Assembly: GCA_905183005.1 (NCBI GenBank)
Contig: CAJJDO010000008.1
Span: 684,927-748,926, forward strand
Length of the DNA: 64,000 bases
DNA from: Paramecium pentaurelia
Taxonomy: Eukaryota > Ciliophora > Oligohymenophorea > Peniculida > Parameciidae
Direction of reading: 5' to 3'
In this document: in pieces, positions 1 to 14,172 of the stretch
Position numbering within the stretch: position 1 is the stretch's first letter
How the letters are laid out: each line of letters starts with the position of its first letter
Position numbers and translations under genes: made by a program
The notes under the pieces: model-generated
What the model was told of the DNA's origin: nothing
Database searches by the model: none
What the model saw: only the letters and a program-made list of their open reading frames with translations

Positions 1-822
1 AAGATTAAAATAATGAACTTAGGAGAGAGATATAATAAACTAAAGACTAAATAAAAAACATTAATAGTGAAATAGATAAGAAAATGTATAATATTGAGAA
101 TATTATAGATAACAAAATTCAAGAGATTTTGAAAAGAAAATAAATGATTTAAAGAAAGAAAGTACAGATGAAAAGAAAAAAATAACTAATTTGACTGATG
201 AAGTTAAGAAATTAACTGAATAAGTTAAAAGTGTAGATTAATAAACTTAAAAAAAATTGGATCTTTAAAAAAAATAATATGAAAAATAGATTAAAGATAT
301 GGAATAAGTAATCAATGAAAAATAATAATAAATTGATGAAATTGCTGAAGAGTTTTAAAATTATAATCTAGAGGAGATTTAAGCTAAAATGGAAGAAATG
401 GCAAATGAAATAGATGAAAAGGATTAAATCATAGAAGAATTGAAAAATTAACTTGAATAAGGAGGAGGTTTAGAAGGAGGTGAAAAAAGAGAAGATAATG
501 ATGAATTAATTTAATAACTTGAATAAAAGGATGAAGAAATTAAGAAATTAGAAGAACTAATAGAAAATTTTAAATAATTATATTAATAGATGTAAGATGA
601 AAAGTAAGCAATGATGGAAGAGAATGAAAAATTACAAACAGAAAACAATCAATTTAGAGAATTGTTTAGTGTATTTTATAGTTTAATTTTATTAGTAAAA
701 TCTTCATCTGTTTGGAATTGATCCAAATTAATTGGAAGAGGAAGATGGAGAAGGTGAATAAGAAGGAGAATAATATGAGTAGGATGAAGAAGGTAATTTT
801 ATTATTTATTCTAGAGAATTGA
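1..822 (+). CDS. Coiled-coil protein, 5' end outside window
   Basis: The gene enters from the left edge and stops at TGA 820-822. About 250 residues are visible, with three introns: 86-108 (23 nt), 671-695 (25 nt) and 793-814 (22 nt). Removing the first intron repairs the apparent frame change near base 100. The protein is dominated by Glu, Lys and Gln with heptad-like spacing, typical of a long coiled coil, and has a short glycine interruption near bases 470-480. It ends in a very acidic Glu/Asp/Gln tail. I see no catalytic or binding motif. It could be a structural cytoskeletal or basal-body protein, but composition alone does not decide this. Confidence 0.7.
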
Positions 823-1026
823 TTATAATAATTCCTATATCATTAATCTAATATTTAAATAATTATTTAATTTTTAAAAGGTTTGTTTTTGATATAATAC
901 AGCATTCTTATTTAAAAATCAGAATCCAATAGTATTATAAATCAATAATAGTAATTTTTAAGATTTTATATTTTTTTATTAATAAGAATATATAATATTA
1001 TTTTTTTGACAAATAAAATTATATTG
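823..1026. other. Intergenic spacer
   Basis: About 200 bases of AT-rich sequence between two plus-strand genes. It presumably carries the end of one transcript and the promoter of the kinase gene. I see no recognisable motif. Confidence 0.5.
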
Positions 1027-2865
1027 ATGAATTCCTCTTCAATTTAAAATGTTAATGGATTAGATAGATTATAGATGTGCAATAGTAAAGATTTATAGAA
1101 TCAATTTGAAGAGGGCGGTATTTTAAATTTTAATTTCAAGAAAAAGTAATACTCTCTTCAAACATTATAAAAGTGAACTAAAATAATAAGAAATAGGAAA
1201 GAATATTCTTATTAACAAATAGATTTGTGTATAATATAAAATCGGATAGTAAAATATTATAATTTTTTGGTAACAACATTATTTAATCATGAGGTAAGTC
1301 AATTAAAATTCAAAGGAAAATACGTATTTAATTGATATCTGCAATTAGTGTTAGTAATATTGGTACAGAATTTGTATTACATATTCCATAAGAATATGAT
1401 TATAGATTTTAATCAAGCGATTTGTAAATACTTTTTTAATAAATTAGTCGAAAAACAATTCTTGAAACATTAATAATAGTCTATAGTTCATTAACAATAT
1501 CAAAAATGCCATTCTTCTTTAAAGATGATTTCACATTAATATAATATTGTACAACAGAAAAAGATGTTAAAAAAGGGATCAAAAGATATCCTATTGAAAA
1601 ACCAATTGTAATATACTCAATATATTTAGGAACTTGATGTTGTTGAATTTCAAGATTATTAAAAGAATAAACCATTACCATAACAATTAATTTATAAAAA
1701 ACCTGGATTGTAAAAATAATATAGTACTTCACTTATTTCTATTGAACAATTTGATTTAATTAAAGTACTTGGTAGAGGAGCATTTGGGAAAGTATTTTTT
1801 AATTTAATTATAGGTTATGATGTGTGAGAAAAAAGATACAAAAGAATTATTTGCAATTAAATCATTAAGGAAAGAACATATTTTGGATAAGAATCAAGTT
1901 GAACATACAAAGGCCGAAAGAAAATTATTAGAGGAAATTGATCATCCTTTTTTAATATCATTGGAATATGCATTTTAAACATAAGAGAAATTATTTTTTG
2001 TTATGAAATTTATGAGGTATTATTAAGATATTATTTTAATATTAGAGGAGGTGAATTATTTAAACATTTAAGAGATAAAAAAAGATTTCCAGAAGCAACT
2101 GCTTAATTTTATGCTGCATCAATTTTATTAGGAATAGAACATTTACATTCAATTTCAGTTATTTATAGAGATTTAAAACCTGAAAATATATTAATGGATG
2201 AATTTGGATATATTAAAATGAGTGATTATGGATTAGCTAAATTTTTAAAATAAGGTGAAAAAACTTATTCTTTTGTTGGAACACCAGAATATTTGGCTCC
2301 AGAAATTATTAAATAGAATGGACATAGTTTTGAAGTAGATTGGTGGTCTTTTGGAATTTTAATGTATAATATAACATTAATTTAGTTATGAAATGTTAGT
2401 TGGAAGACCTCCATTTTTTTCATAAAGTCAATCTTAATTATTTAGAGCAATTATAGAATCAGATATAGTGTTTCCATAATAATTAAGTTTAAGTAACCAT
2501 GCTAAAGATCTAATAACTAAAGTATAGATATAATTATTATGTTGATAGCTTTTAAAAAAGAATCCATTTGAACGATTGGGACATAATGGAGGTGGAGTAT
2601 CTATTAAAATGCATCCTTGGTTTAAAGATTATAAATTTTAAGATTTATTAGAAAAGAAAATATAACCTCCAATAATCCCTAAATTATATGATAAATTAGA
2701 TGTATAAAATTTTGATTTAGAATTTACAAGAGAGGGTAATTAAATTGTATATAATATTATTTAGAAGCCATGAATTCAGTAGTAAATATGGATCCAAAAT
2801 TGGTTGAGAAATTTAAAGAAGATTTTGGAGGAGTGACTTATATTCCAAATAATGGTTTAAATTGA
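1027..2865 (+). CDS. AGC-family protein kinase with PH-like N-terminus
   Basis: A serine/threonine kinase of about 546 aa in nine exons; eight introns of 22-29 nt leave an exact multiple of three. The first ~170 residues contain ERIFLLTNRFVYNI and FVLHIP, strands that resemble a pleckstrin-homology domain. The kinase domain follows, with GRGAFGK in the glycine loop, FAIKSL carrying the ATP-binding lysine, IYRDLKPENI in the catalytic loop and GTPEYLAPE in the activation segment. A C-terminal extension of AGC type is present. The magnesium-binding motif reads SDYGLA, so DYG replaces DFG. PH plus AGC kinase suggests Akt-like membrane signalling; SGK- or PKC-like assignment is also possible. It ends tail-to-tail 34 bp from the next gene. 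Confidence 0.9.
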
Positions 2866-2899
2866 TTTTATAAATTTGTGATATGAATATCAATTATTC

Positions 2900-5800
2900 T
2901 CACTATATCCTTAAGTTAGTGAAGCAAATTTAATTATTACTTAATCTAATTTAATTTTACTAACTTAAATCTATAAATAAATCTCTATTTGATTCTTGAG
3001 TTTAATTTAATTTCTTTTTTTGACACATTTAACTAATCTACTTTAAATATTTATATTTATTGGTAATAGTCTTAAATTATTAATATAAATCAATAATAAG
3101 ACTTGTTGATAACATAATGGTATAGATTCCAACATGAATATAAGATAGTTTTTCTATAGTATCTTAGTCTGTTATTTTAAATTAATCTTGTGCATAATAA
3201 AATAAGATTAAAGATAATGAAAGACTTAATCCAACTTCTTAAGTAACACCTTTAATAGTTTCTAAAATATTCATATAAGGATTAAGAGAGATTAAAATAA
3301 GTGATGATAAAATTTATATAGATATTAAAAGTGAGATCTGATATATTGCAGTATCAAAAAATAATAATAAAGCACCCATAAACATAATTTTTCTTAAGGG
3401 TTAGAGAAATTAAATTTAACGATTGATTTATTTATTTGATTTTATGCCTTCATATAAAGATCCAAAATTTTATAAATAATTCTTTGAACTGATTTAATAG
3501 GAGAATGCCTTTAGAGAAGTTGAAAGTATAAATAGAATAGTAAATTAAAATAGGAGTAATGTCATAGCAATAATAAATGAAATTTAATCTATAAGGTTTG
3601 GATTTTAATTCCATAACCAACAATATGCTGAAGTGAATATGGAAAAATTCAAATCATATAAACTTGATAAATAGATTCTTAATATTATAGTATAGTAAAA
3701 ACTTGAGCAATACTTCAAACTTATAAATTAAATGAATGATATTACTTTGTAACCCAAAAATTTAAGACTGTTAACTTTTTGTTTTCTATTAATATTTTGA
3801 AATTTTTTAATTAACAATCTGTGAATAATAAATAGATTAAATTTAGAAATGAATAATAAAATTAAAGGTGTAAACCATAAAACTAAGATAGAACTTAAAT
3901 TAATGACTAAGTTATATTCAACTTCTCTTTCTACAATTAAAGGATAATCCTTATTTTATTGATAATCTAAATTATTTATGATATCAAATTTGAAAAAGTC
4001 ATTTGTAAATTCAAATCTTGCAAATTTAAATATATCCAAAAATTAATTATGCATATAAGGAAAGTTAACATTAATATAAGTGATATATGATAGAATTTAT
4101 AGATTATCTAATACATTCCAATAAAATTCCAAACTTCCCATCAATAATCCTATAACAGCAATACCACCTAAGATAAATAATACAGTAGATCCAAATTACT
4201 TTGATGCTTTAGTTGTACTTAAGGTTTGTGTGCTTAATTATTTATATTTCAATAAATCAGCTTATAAAATTGTTGATTTTAGAGAATATTAATCAATTGC
4301 ATCATAGATGATATAATTTGAAAAGTTAATTTGATATTATATAAAATCAATACTTTTATGCAAGATTATTTCAATTGAAATAGATTCTAAATGACCATCT
4401 TAATTATAATGAGTAGTTGAATTAATGTCAAAATCTATATGATCAATATAATTAACAATTTATTATTTCCATAATTAGATTATAGATGAATTAAATAAGA
4501 TCATAGGTTTACTAAATTAAATTAATCCAAATCTAGATGACTAATAAAAATCTTTAACTCTTTTAAATTCTAAAGTAGCAATAGATAAATTTAATTTCTA
4601 ACAAACACTTAAAGTATTAATTTATTATTGACAACCCCATTCTTATTCAATTTAACATATATTAGAACATCCATCATAATTGAGAGTGTTACCATCATCA
4701 CATTTCTCATCACTCTTTCTAATTCCATCTCCACATAAAGAAGCACATTGAAGTCCATTTGTATACAAACCTATTGTTTCTTCACAAAAAGCACATTTTT
4801 ATGGAAAACCATAATCAATACCTTTAATACAAGATAGACAATCTTTCTAAAATGGTCCTGAACATTCTTTGCAATGTTTACTATAAGAATAGAAATAGAA
4901 TATTACTCGCATTGACTGCATTCAAATGATTAAGTCATATAATAACCAGTGTGACATTGAAGACATCTACTAGAATTACACACTTTGCATTATTATGTAC
5001 ATTTAGTACATATAGAAATGAAAATAGAATTATGAATTTGTAAATTTGGAATTAATTAACAATAATGATTCTATTCTAATTTACAATCTTTTGAACATCC
5101 ATCTCTATTATCTGTATTTCCATCGTCACATTCTTCAAACCTTTATTTAATTCCATTTCCACATATTTTAGGTTAACAGATTTCTATATCAATAGAACAG
5201 ATTAAACAATTATCATCTTAATAATAGTAATTTGATTAACACTCACATTTATTGTTTTATAATTATAAAAACTTATCATTATCACAAGTTAAACAATGAT
5301 ATTCTTCAGATCCATTACAAGTTAAACATGTTTTATGACATTTAATACATCCATTAGAAATATCATAATAATATCCATCTAAACAATCACAATTAGGTGG
5401 TATTGTAGAATATAGTTTACATGTTAAACAATTTTCTGATGAATTTTCACATAATCTACATCTTGAATTACATTATTAGCATAATAAATCTTCATCTTCA
5501 AAATAACCTATATTGCATTTACAAAGAGGAGGATCTATTCTATTTAATGAACACTTTAAACAATTAATTGAATCATGTTCACAAGTGAAACATATAGAAT
5601 TGCAATTCAAACATGGAGAAATTAAGTCAATTTCATATGTTCCTTCTGGACATATGCATAATTAAGGTAATACTCTATTATATTTGCATAGTACACAATT
5701 ATCTTAATGATATTTACATTCCAAACACTATAATGAACATTAATTACAATCTGAATATCCATAATAATTAAAATATCCTGTTTAACATATGCATTAATTA

Positions 5801-8480
5801 TTAATTAAATTCATTTGATTAGAACAATCTAAACATTCTATATCAGATTTACAAAGATGACAATTATTTGTACATGGAATACATTTAGTATCCAATTCAT
5901 AAAAACCAGAAGCACATTTACAATCAGGTGGTTTATAATAATTATCAATACATAAGATACAATTTGTAGATGTAAATTCACATTATTTACATTTATAATG
6001 ACATGCTATTGAATATATATTATTAAAGTACGTAAACATTTATCAGTTTCTAAGTGCATATAATACCCTTAATAACATTAACAAACAGATCTATATGCAA
6101 AATTCTTGAGTGGACAAATACATTTTCCATCATGAAGTACAAAATTTGATTAACACTGAACACATCTATCAGCAGATAAACAATATAAACAAGTTTCTGG
6201 ACATTTAAGACAAGTTTATCCACTTATATAATATCCAATTAGACAGTTACAATTATCATTAATATCTCTATTATCTGAACAAGTTGTACAATATGGTATA
6301 TTGAATACATCTGAAATACAAGTACTACATTAAGATGGACATTCTACATAAATGATATTAATACATAAACAATTCTTTTAAGATAATTCATAATAACCTT
6401 ATTGACAAGGACACTCTAATTAAGGGTCATTAATTCTATTTGTTTAATTATTATTACTATGACAAGTTTAACATAAATAAATAATTCCATTAAATTGACA
6501 ATCAGAACAACCATAACCACAATTTATTAGATAGCAATTATCATCACCTAAATCTACATAATTATTTGCTATATCACAAATACAATTTTTAGATTGGTTT
6601 ATTCTATTTTAACTTAAAAAACAATCTAAACAATCAAAATTTGATCCTCCATCACAATTATTACATTTAGTATCACAAAGTTAACAATTAAAATTAGAAT
6701 CAAAATAAAACTATTAGTCACATTCACATTAAAATATTGATTTACTATCTAATGATATTTAGAAATTGTTTTAAATTGCATTATCTTTACATTCTATACA
6801 TTCATTGATTAATGAACCAGAACAATTCTTACAAGTTCCATGACATTAATCACATTATGAACCAAAATAACCATCCTTACAAATATCACACATAGATAAG
6901 ATTTAACAAGAAATACAATTATTCATACATTAATTACATAAACCATTAACAAGGAAATAACCATTTTCACAATTTAAACAACCTGTAATATCACATTATT
7001 AACATTTATCTATCTACTCAGAACATTCTAATGTATTATAATATTTTAAATACATATACATATAGTATTTGATGAATCAAGATAATATTCTCCTAATACA
7101 CATATACAATCACCATTTAAATTGATTTAAAAATTTGGTATACATCTTATACATATTCCATTTAAATCACATGCTTCACAATTTATAGACAAACAATTTT
7201 AATTACATTATGTTCCTATAAATAACTTATCTACACATTCTGAACAATTAGAATATTCATCACATTTCATACAATTCATAGGACAAACTAAATAAAATAA
7301 TACAATTATTATATATTACTTTAACAAATACCTGAATTGTCAAGGTAAAATTCATCAGCGCATTAACATTAATTGTTTATCAAAACATTTGAAATATGAC
7401 AACATTTATTATTAGTTTATAATATATATCCAAATGTACATGATAAACAATTTGTACTTGAATATACACAAGTTTAACAATTAGTATCACAAATTAAACA
7501 ATCATTAAAGTATAAATAATATCCATCATTACAATAACATGTATTATCAATTAATAAGGTTTTATTAGAATTACATGAAGAACATTCATAAGCTTGAATT
7601 CCAAAACATGTTTAACATTATTCATGACATTCTATTTATAATTAAATTAATAAAACTTAGACATGAATTTAATTGACCATTATAAATTAAAACATAACCT
7701 GTTTAACAAACACATGTATTCATAATTAATATTTTATCTTCTTTGCAACTCAAACATTAATTGTATGTATCACAACTCTTACAAATATTATCACATTCTA
7801 AAATTATTATATTATATAATATACTTTAACATTACTATATTCCTTCTTATGAATAATAACCTATTGGACATTTACATTCATTATTTTCTAGTTATCTTAA
7901 AGTTGATTGATTACATTTGATACAACCATTAAATAAAGAATTGAAACAATATTCACAAGTAAAATCACATTCTTTTATTATAATAATTTAATTTATTTAC
8001 ATGAACATTCCATATTGTTATTTTCAATAAAATAACCTGCTTTACATATACATCTATTAATTGTTAAGATACTTTTATTATCACAACTTAAACAATCACT
8101 TTCTAATCCTCCTTAACAAGTCAAACAAGATTTATTACACTCTAATTTATAATTTTAAATTTACTTTAGCAAATTACTTATTACTCTAATTCATAATAAG
8201 ATTATAAACATATGCATTTATTATCTCTTAATATTCTTTTTTAAAGTATATTACATTAAATACAATTATTTACTTAATCTCCAATACATTATTAACAACT
8301 ATAATGACAATCTAAATCAAACTCATTTTTACCATAACAATTATTTCCTAAAAGAAATTGATTCAGTTAGCATTATGCTCTTATTTCTTCTACATTACGT
8401 ATACTACTTAAACTATTATCTAATTTAGCTGTATAAACTTCTAATAAAACAGCTATAAAGAATGTGGATCGATTGTTCAT
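2900..8480 (-). CDS. Giant cysteine-rich surface protein with C-terminal membrane segments
   Basis: A minus-strand gene of about 5.6 kb, encoding perhaps 1,700-1,800 aa. The start ATG at 8478-8480 gives a hydrophobic leader (TFFIAVLL) fitting a signal peptide. Most of the product is cysteine repeats spaced like furin/EGF/TNFR-type modules. Two repeats have the pattern CGDGIR...CDDGN...DGCS (around bases 5,090-5,170 and 4,670-4,740), matching the Myxococcus cysteine-rich repeat (DUF4215). After about base 4,300 the protein changes to several hydrophobic helices and then a cytoplasmic Gln-rich tail ending at TGA 2900-2902. Ciliates carry many such proteins, with a presumed surface or adhesion role. 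I traced the two ends and the repeats; internal introns were not all resolved. Confidence 0.8.
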
Positions 8481-8640
8481 TGTCTTAAAATAATTAATTT
8501 ATGATGATCAAACATAAATACAATATGCACAATTATAATATTTTTGGAATTTAAATTGATTTAAAATATATTTAAATTACAATCTAAAATTTCCATTATT
8601 TAGAGCAATAAGAAAAATTAACTTATTTATAATGATATAA

Positions 8641-10590
8641 TCATTTTTATCTTTTGACTTCCATATACAAACTCTCTAAACATTTTCTAATTTTACTTTT
8701 CTAGAGTTGTTTGGTCTCCAACAATAATTCCTAACATTTCTAAGATAAATATTCAAGTGCCCATTAATATCTAACTCTATCTCTTTTAAGACATCTCTCC
8801 ATTATTATAAGTTATTATTCAATTATAAATTCATCATCTAAATCTATTGATAAATCTAAATTAGCTAAACTAAAATAATCAATTTCACATGACATATCAG
8901 ATTCCCATTCTACTATTGTTTTTACACCATAAAGTTCTTCAATATAATAAATAATATGTGGATATGTAAAAAATCTAATTGTACTTTTTGGTTATAAATC
9001 ATTTCTAAATTAAATTCTATTATTAATAGCTGTAATGTAATAAATAATCTCAAATAAAGGAATTTTTAATTTAATTAGATCACTAGCTATTAATTTAATA
9101 TAAAAAAGTAATTTATCTGATTAATTTGTTTTATGTTTTTTCATATTCACTTTTATTATTTTTTCAGGTGGAAGTGTTATTTCATATTTCTATTCTATTA
9201 TATTGTTTTCTAATTATAGATTTTTTACTTTATCTAAAATACAATGAACAGCATTCAAAATTAATTAATTTGTCTGATCTCTTTTATCATTTGGAATACT
9301 TGTGTCATTTTAATTTATTGTATTATATCGATGTAATAAATTATAAAATTTAATAAATTGCTAATCTAATATTGCTAATCTTAAGAATTTACAAAGATTA
9401 ACATCTGTTTCCATTTTTTGAATGATATCTTCTAAAGCATTTTAAATTATTTTTCTTACTTAAAATGTATTATGTTCTTTATATAATCTAGAGGATAAGT
9501 ATTTTTCATATGTAATTGCTAAACAAAAATTTATTGTATCTAAATTCTAAAGAATACTTAAACAAAGATTCTTGCATACATCTTCTAATCCTGGTGTAAT
9601 ACTAAATTTCTTAATCATTACTATTGGAAATTAAAGAGCACAACCACAAAACACTCCATGTGTTGATCTATATTATTTAATTGATAAAGTAAGATTAGGT
9701 AAAATTTCAGGTTAAGCTATCTTTCTTACTTAACATTCATGATATAATTATACCTAAACTCTTTTTCTTAATACTTTTATTATTTTTTCTCTTTGATTAT
9801 TAATAAATTATGCATTATAATTTAATTTTTAAATAGTCCCTTATAAAATTAAAATTTCTCTTTATATTTCCATATCCTTATAAGAAAAATTCTATGCTAT
9901 TTCATGACTTAATAATTCAGAAAGATGAGTTTTATTCTTTGCCCTATTAAATGAAAACCAAACTTCTTCAGCTATATCTTTGTCTTCAACTATATTATAA
10001 TGATTCAAAGATTTAAATAATTCTAAAATAAGATCTGTAATTGTTAAATTTGTTGGACTTTTTATTTATGGATTTAATATACCAAAAGGACCACATTGAA
10101 GCATAATTTCAGCTGCATCATTTAATAATCCCAATTTACAAAAATTGAATTGATAATTTTATTAATCTTATTCAATTTTGATAAAGTTTATTAAAGAAGG
10201 AAATAATTTACATTCTTAAACCATTTAAGTTAGTTTCTATTAAATAGAAGCTAAAAGTTAAGTTTTTTATTGATAATTAGTTTTTTTATTAGGTATTTTA
10301 GATACTAAAGGTTCTTTAATTTTATTTTTAGGCTACTATATGAATTTACCTTTTAAATCCTTTAAAAAAAATTAAACTTCTCTTAATGGTTATTGAATAT
10401 CTTCAAAATCAAATCGATTAAGGATTGACTACATTTAATTAGATAAACACATATCCATTAATTTCTAAATATGTTCATCTTAATATAATTATTTATTAAT
10501 CCATTAATTTTCTTAAGCTTATTTCATTTGTTGTATAGATGTTGCAGGATAAACATAGATCTTCTTGATGATTTTTGGTTCGTTATCCAT
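8641..10590 (-). CDS. Protein of unknown function, 649 aa
   Basis: An uninterrupted reading frame of 650 codons from ATG 10588-10590 to TGA 8641-8643, with many TAA/TAG glutamine codons. I do not recognise the family. The protein is soluble-looking and mostly helical, with a cysteine-containing patch (GVFCGCAL) near residue 290 and an acidic stretch near the C-terminus followed by a basic coiled tail. There is no signal peptide or membrane segment. It lies 160 bp upstream of the giant cysteine-rich gene on the same strand and 167 bp from CFAP58, which diverges from it. The lack of introns over nearly 2 kb is uncommon among its neighbours. Confidence 0.85.
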
Positions 10591-10757
10591 TAAAAATAAA
10601 TCAAAATTTTCATCATGCAAACATTTATTACTTTAATCAAAAAATTATAGGGATTTAAAATGTTGTTTGAGTTTATTTGTTGGCTGTATTTTATTGAAAA
10701 CATAAAATTCTATTTTAATGACTTCTCATATTAAATAATTATTTTATTTTAAAATAA

Positions 10758-13398
10758 ATGGAAGATTTAGGTTTCTCTGAGTAAGACAGAGATGCTTTAG
10801 AAAGAGAATTTTAAGAAGTAAGATATATTTAATTATATAGATAATCAATGAATTAGCAAATGAACCTGCTTTAGAGAGATTTAGATAAGAATATACAAAA
10901 TTACATCAAGCATTTAGAAACGCTTATGATTAAGAAAGACGGTTGCTTAGAAAATTAAGAGATATCAATAGTGATATTTTAAATAATGCTGGCAAAGTAA
11001 CAAATGCACTCAAATTTTCATAAGAAGATAGTGAGAGAATTAAGTTACTAAAAACTGAACTTGATAACACTTATAAAGTTATAGAATAGGCATAAATGAG
11101 GGAAGATAAATTGAAATAGAAAATTGAAAACTTTTAAGCTGAAATTAAACATTTATAAGATTTGGTTGAATAAGGTAATGCTCTATAGAGTTAAACTAAT
11201 AAAATCACAGAACTCTAAACTTAGAAAGAGGATTTAATGAAAGGTATAGATATATATTATATTGTAGAAAGGGACAGTTTGTAAGCTGAATTAATTAAAA
11301 ATAGATCAGAAACAGGTAATCTAATTGAAAAATTGAAACTGTTAGAAAATGAAAAATTAATACTTGATTAAAGTTCTTAATAACTAAAAAAGAATTTATA
11401 AGAAATGTAAGAGAAAGTAGATAAGGATGAATAAAGAAGAAATAACATTAATGAAGAATTAGAATAATTAAGGTAGAACTATATTAAAACAAAAAAAGAA
11501 TATGAAAAATAGAAAGAAGATTTATCAAAAGTCTAAATTGAATTAAAGAAATAAACAGAAACATTATAGAAAAAGGATGAAGATAAAGAAATTGAAGAAA
11601 ATGAACTCAGAAAATTAAGAGATTAAGTGGCTGAAGTTAAAAAAATACATAAAGAAATTATGAATAAAAAAGAAGAAAATGAAGATATTAGAGAAAGTAA
11701 TGAGGCTGAATTAATTAAATTAAAGAATGAGAAAAATAATGCTAGAACTCATTTGAATTAAATAGAAAAGAAAAACAATAATTTAAATAAAAAATTACTT
11801 GATTTATAAAAATAAAGAGATAAAATTATAAAGGATAAGGAAGTTGCAATTAATTCAATATAATAATTAGATAGACATGTTACAGATACAAAGAAGTTTA
11901 ATGAATAAGATTAATAGTTACTTGAAGAATTAAGAAAAGCACATATTAATTTTGCTAATCATAAAGCAAAATCAGAAGAATACAATAGTAAGTTAAATGA
12001 GAAAATTAATTTAATTGATAAAGAAATAGAATCATATGAAAAAGAAATATTATCACTATAAGAAGAAGTAGATGAGAGAGAAAAGTAATTTGTAATAAAT
12101 ACAAAGAAAAAGGAAAAATTTGGAAAGGATGCTGCTTTAATAAATGCAAAATTTTTACATTCTTAAGAAGAAATTAAATTGAAAGATAATTTAATAAGTG
12201 AATTTTAAAAGAAAAATATAGAAACAGATAATAAATTAAAATAATAATAACATTTATATGAGGAAGTAAGATCAGATAGAAATTTATATTCTAAAAACTT
12301 ATTAGAAACATAAGATGAAATTGCTGTTATAAAAAGAAGACATAAAATAGTTTAACATCAAATTGCATAATTAAAAGAAGAAATTGATGCAAAAGAAGTA
12401 GCATTAGCTAAGGAACATTTTGAACATAAAAAGAAGGACAAAACTATAGAGGAATGTTGTAGAATTCTAGAAAAGAACAGAAAAGAAATTGAGGAGAAAG
12501 AAGAAACAATCAAAAATTATGTTGGTGAAATATCTAAATTACATTTTGTTTTAAAAGATAGTGAAATAAAGAGACAGAAACTAAAAGAGGAATATGAAAC
12601 AGTAGTATCTGAAAGAGATATTCTTGGTACTTAATTAATTAGAAGGAATGATGAATCAGCATTATTATATGAAAAAATTAAAGTATAATAAGAAACTTTA
12701 GCTTTTGGTGAATAATAATATAGAGAAAGACTTAGTGATATTGAATTATTAAAATTTAAGATCTCTGATTTATAAAGAGAATTAAAGATAAAAAGAAAGA
12801 AGGCTGGTTAAGCTCCAATTTTAAAGGAAAAGATAAACAATTTGTAAAAAGATTTAGTAGAAGAAAAATTGAGAGTGAAAGCATTAAGTGAAGAATTAGA
12901 AAATCCATTAAATCCTTAAAGATGCAAGAAATTAGGAGGAGTAATTATTTTTATTAATTTTAGAGTGATCCAGATGTTTATGAAATGAAATAAAAAATAA
13001 AAACATTGTAAAGAAGACTCATCTATAAGACTGAATAAGTAGTAGAGAAAGAAGTACTTATTCAATAGAAAGAAAAATAAATACTTGAATTGAGAGATAT
13101 TATGAGAAAGTAACCAGGGTTGGAAGAGGCAACTTAAATCTCAAAATTATAAGAGTAAATGAAAGCCAAGACTAGACAGATGAAAAGTTTAGCTGCTGAG
13201 TTAAATATGTATTAAGCTTAGGTATTAGATGTTTTTATTTAATTATAGATCAATGAATATAAATATGATATAGAAAGATTAAATAAAGAACTTTAGGAGA
13301 CTAATAGAAAATATTTGGAATAAAGAAGGAGAGAGTAAATCTAATAGGAACAATAATAATTAATGGAATAAAATCAATAGAATTAACAACAAGAATGA
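10758..13398 (+). CDS. CFAP58: Cilia- and flagella-associated protein 58 (CCDC147) homologue
   Basis: An 847-aa coiled-coil protein with four introns of 23-27 nt. Nearly the whole length is heptad sequence. Near the C-terminus it has NPLNP followed by SDPDVYEMKQKIKTLQ and then VVEKEVLIQQKEKQ, a signature that I recognise from CFAP58/CCDC147 (NPLNPHRWR... and VVEKELLIQEKEK in animals). Full length is close to that of the animal protein (about 870 aa). In other organisms CFAP58 is needed for axoneme and mitochondrial-sheath organisation and sits along the axoneme. The start ATG is preceded by an A/T-only leader and no nearer upstream ATG is in frame. The Gln-rich tail (QQNQQNQQQE) is a local addition. 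Confidence 0.93.
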
Positions 13399-13490
13399 TC
13401 ATATATTATAATATGTTATATTATCTAAGAAGAGAGAGGCTATTTAAGTTAGTTTTTGATTGAGTTGATAAATAAAAAAAATTGAAGTAA

Positions 13491-14172
13491 ATGAGTTTGA
13501 AACAAGAAGAAGCTGCTTAAGGTAACACGTTCTGTTATTCTTTAGTTCGTAAATCATCAAGATAAAAGAAAATGACCGAGAACTTTAAAGAAATGCTTTA
13601 AGAAATCAAGGAACAAAAACCATCAGCCAAGAAATCAGATTAAAAATAGGATAAATATTAACAAAAGAAAGTATAAGAATAAAAGAAAGGTAGTATATAT
13701 TCAATATTATTTAGTGTATGAATATGGATTTACGACTGATTGGCTTGATTGCAAATATCCACATGATAATGGATAAACATTTAAATTGGAAATTTAATTC
13801 TGTGTATTAAAGCCTAAAAAACCAACCATTAAAAAGCCTAAAAAGGAATAAACTGAAGAAGGAGTAACAAGTTTCTATAATATTAGATAATGTCTTTAAT
13901 TCAAAACTTATTAAACAATCTCAATTAAAACCCAGAACAAATAAAAAGATAAAGTGAATAGTAAATCTAAAAAGTCCAAACAACTAATGATGGTATTGTA
14001 GTGTATCATCCTTACTTTAAGAAAAGTAAAAAATACTCTAATACTAAAAGTTGAATATCAAAGTAAGAAACCTCAATAGAATGACTCTATAGAACCAACA
14101 ATAGAGTTAGACAATCTTAAATCAAAATTTGAAACTATTAAAAAGACTTTTAGACCCTTAATACTCATCTGA
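13491..14172 (+). CDS. Small basic protein of unknown function
   Basis: A reading of about 202 aa with three introns (25, 23 and 25 nt), ending at TGA 14170-14172. If the last intron (GTA...AAG, beginning near 14,026) is not removed, the protein stops at 14052-14054 (171 aa); both versions keep frame. Lys/Gln-rich segments flank a more structured middle with YEYGFTTDWLDCKYPHDNG and a Lys-Pro stretch (KPKKPTIKKPKK). I do not recognise the family. The 3' part from 13,726 onward is repeated exactly at 14,830, almost certainly an assembly effect rather than a second gene. Confidence 0.65.

Noticed and set aside
4600..7400. Regular cysteine-codon spacing considered as a DNA repeat array or CRISPR
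   Set aside because: The periodicity is at protein level (cysteine modules); the DNA units vary in sequence and spacing.
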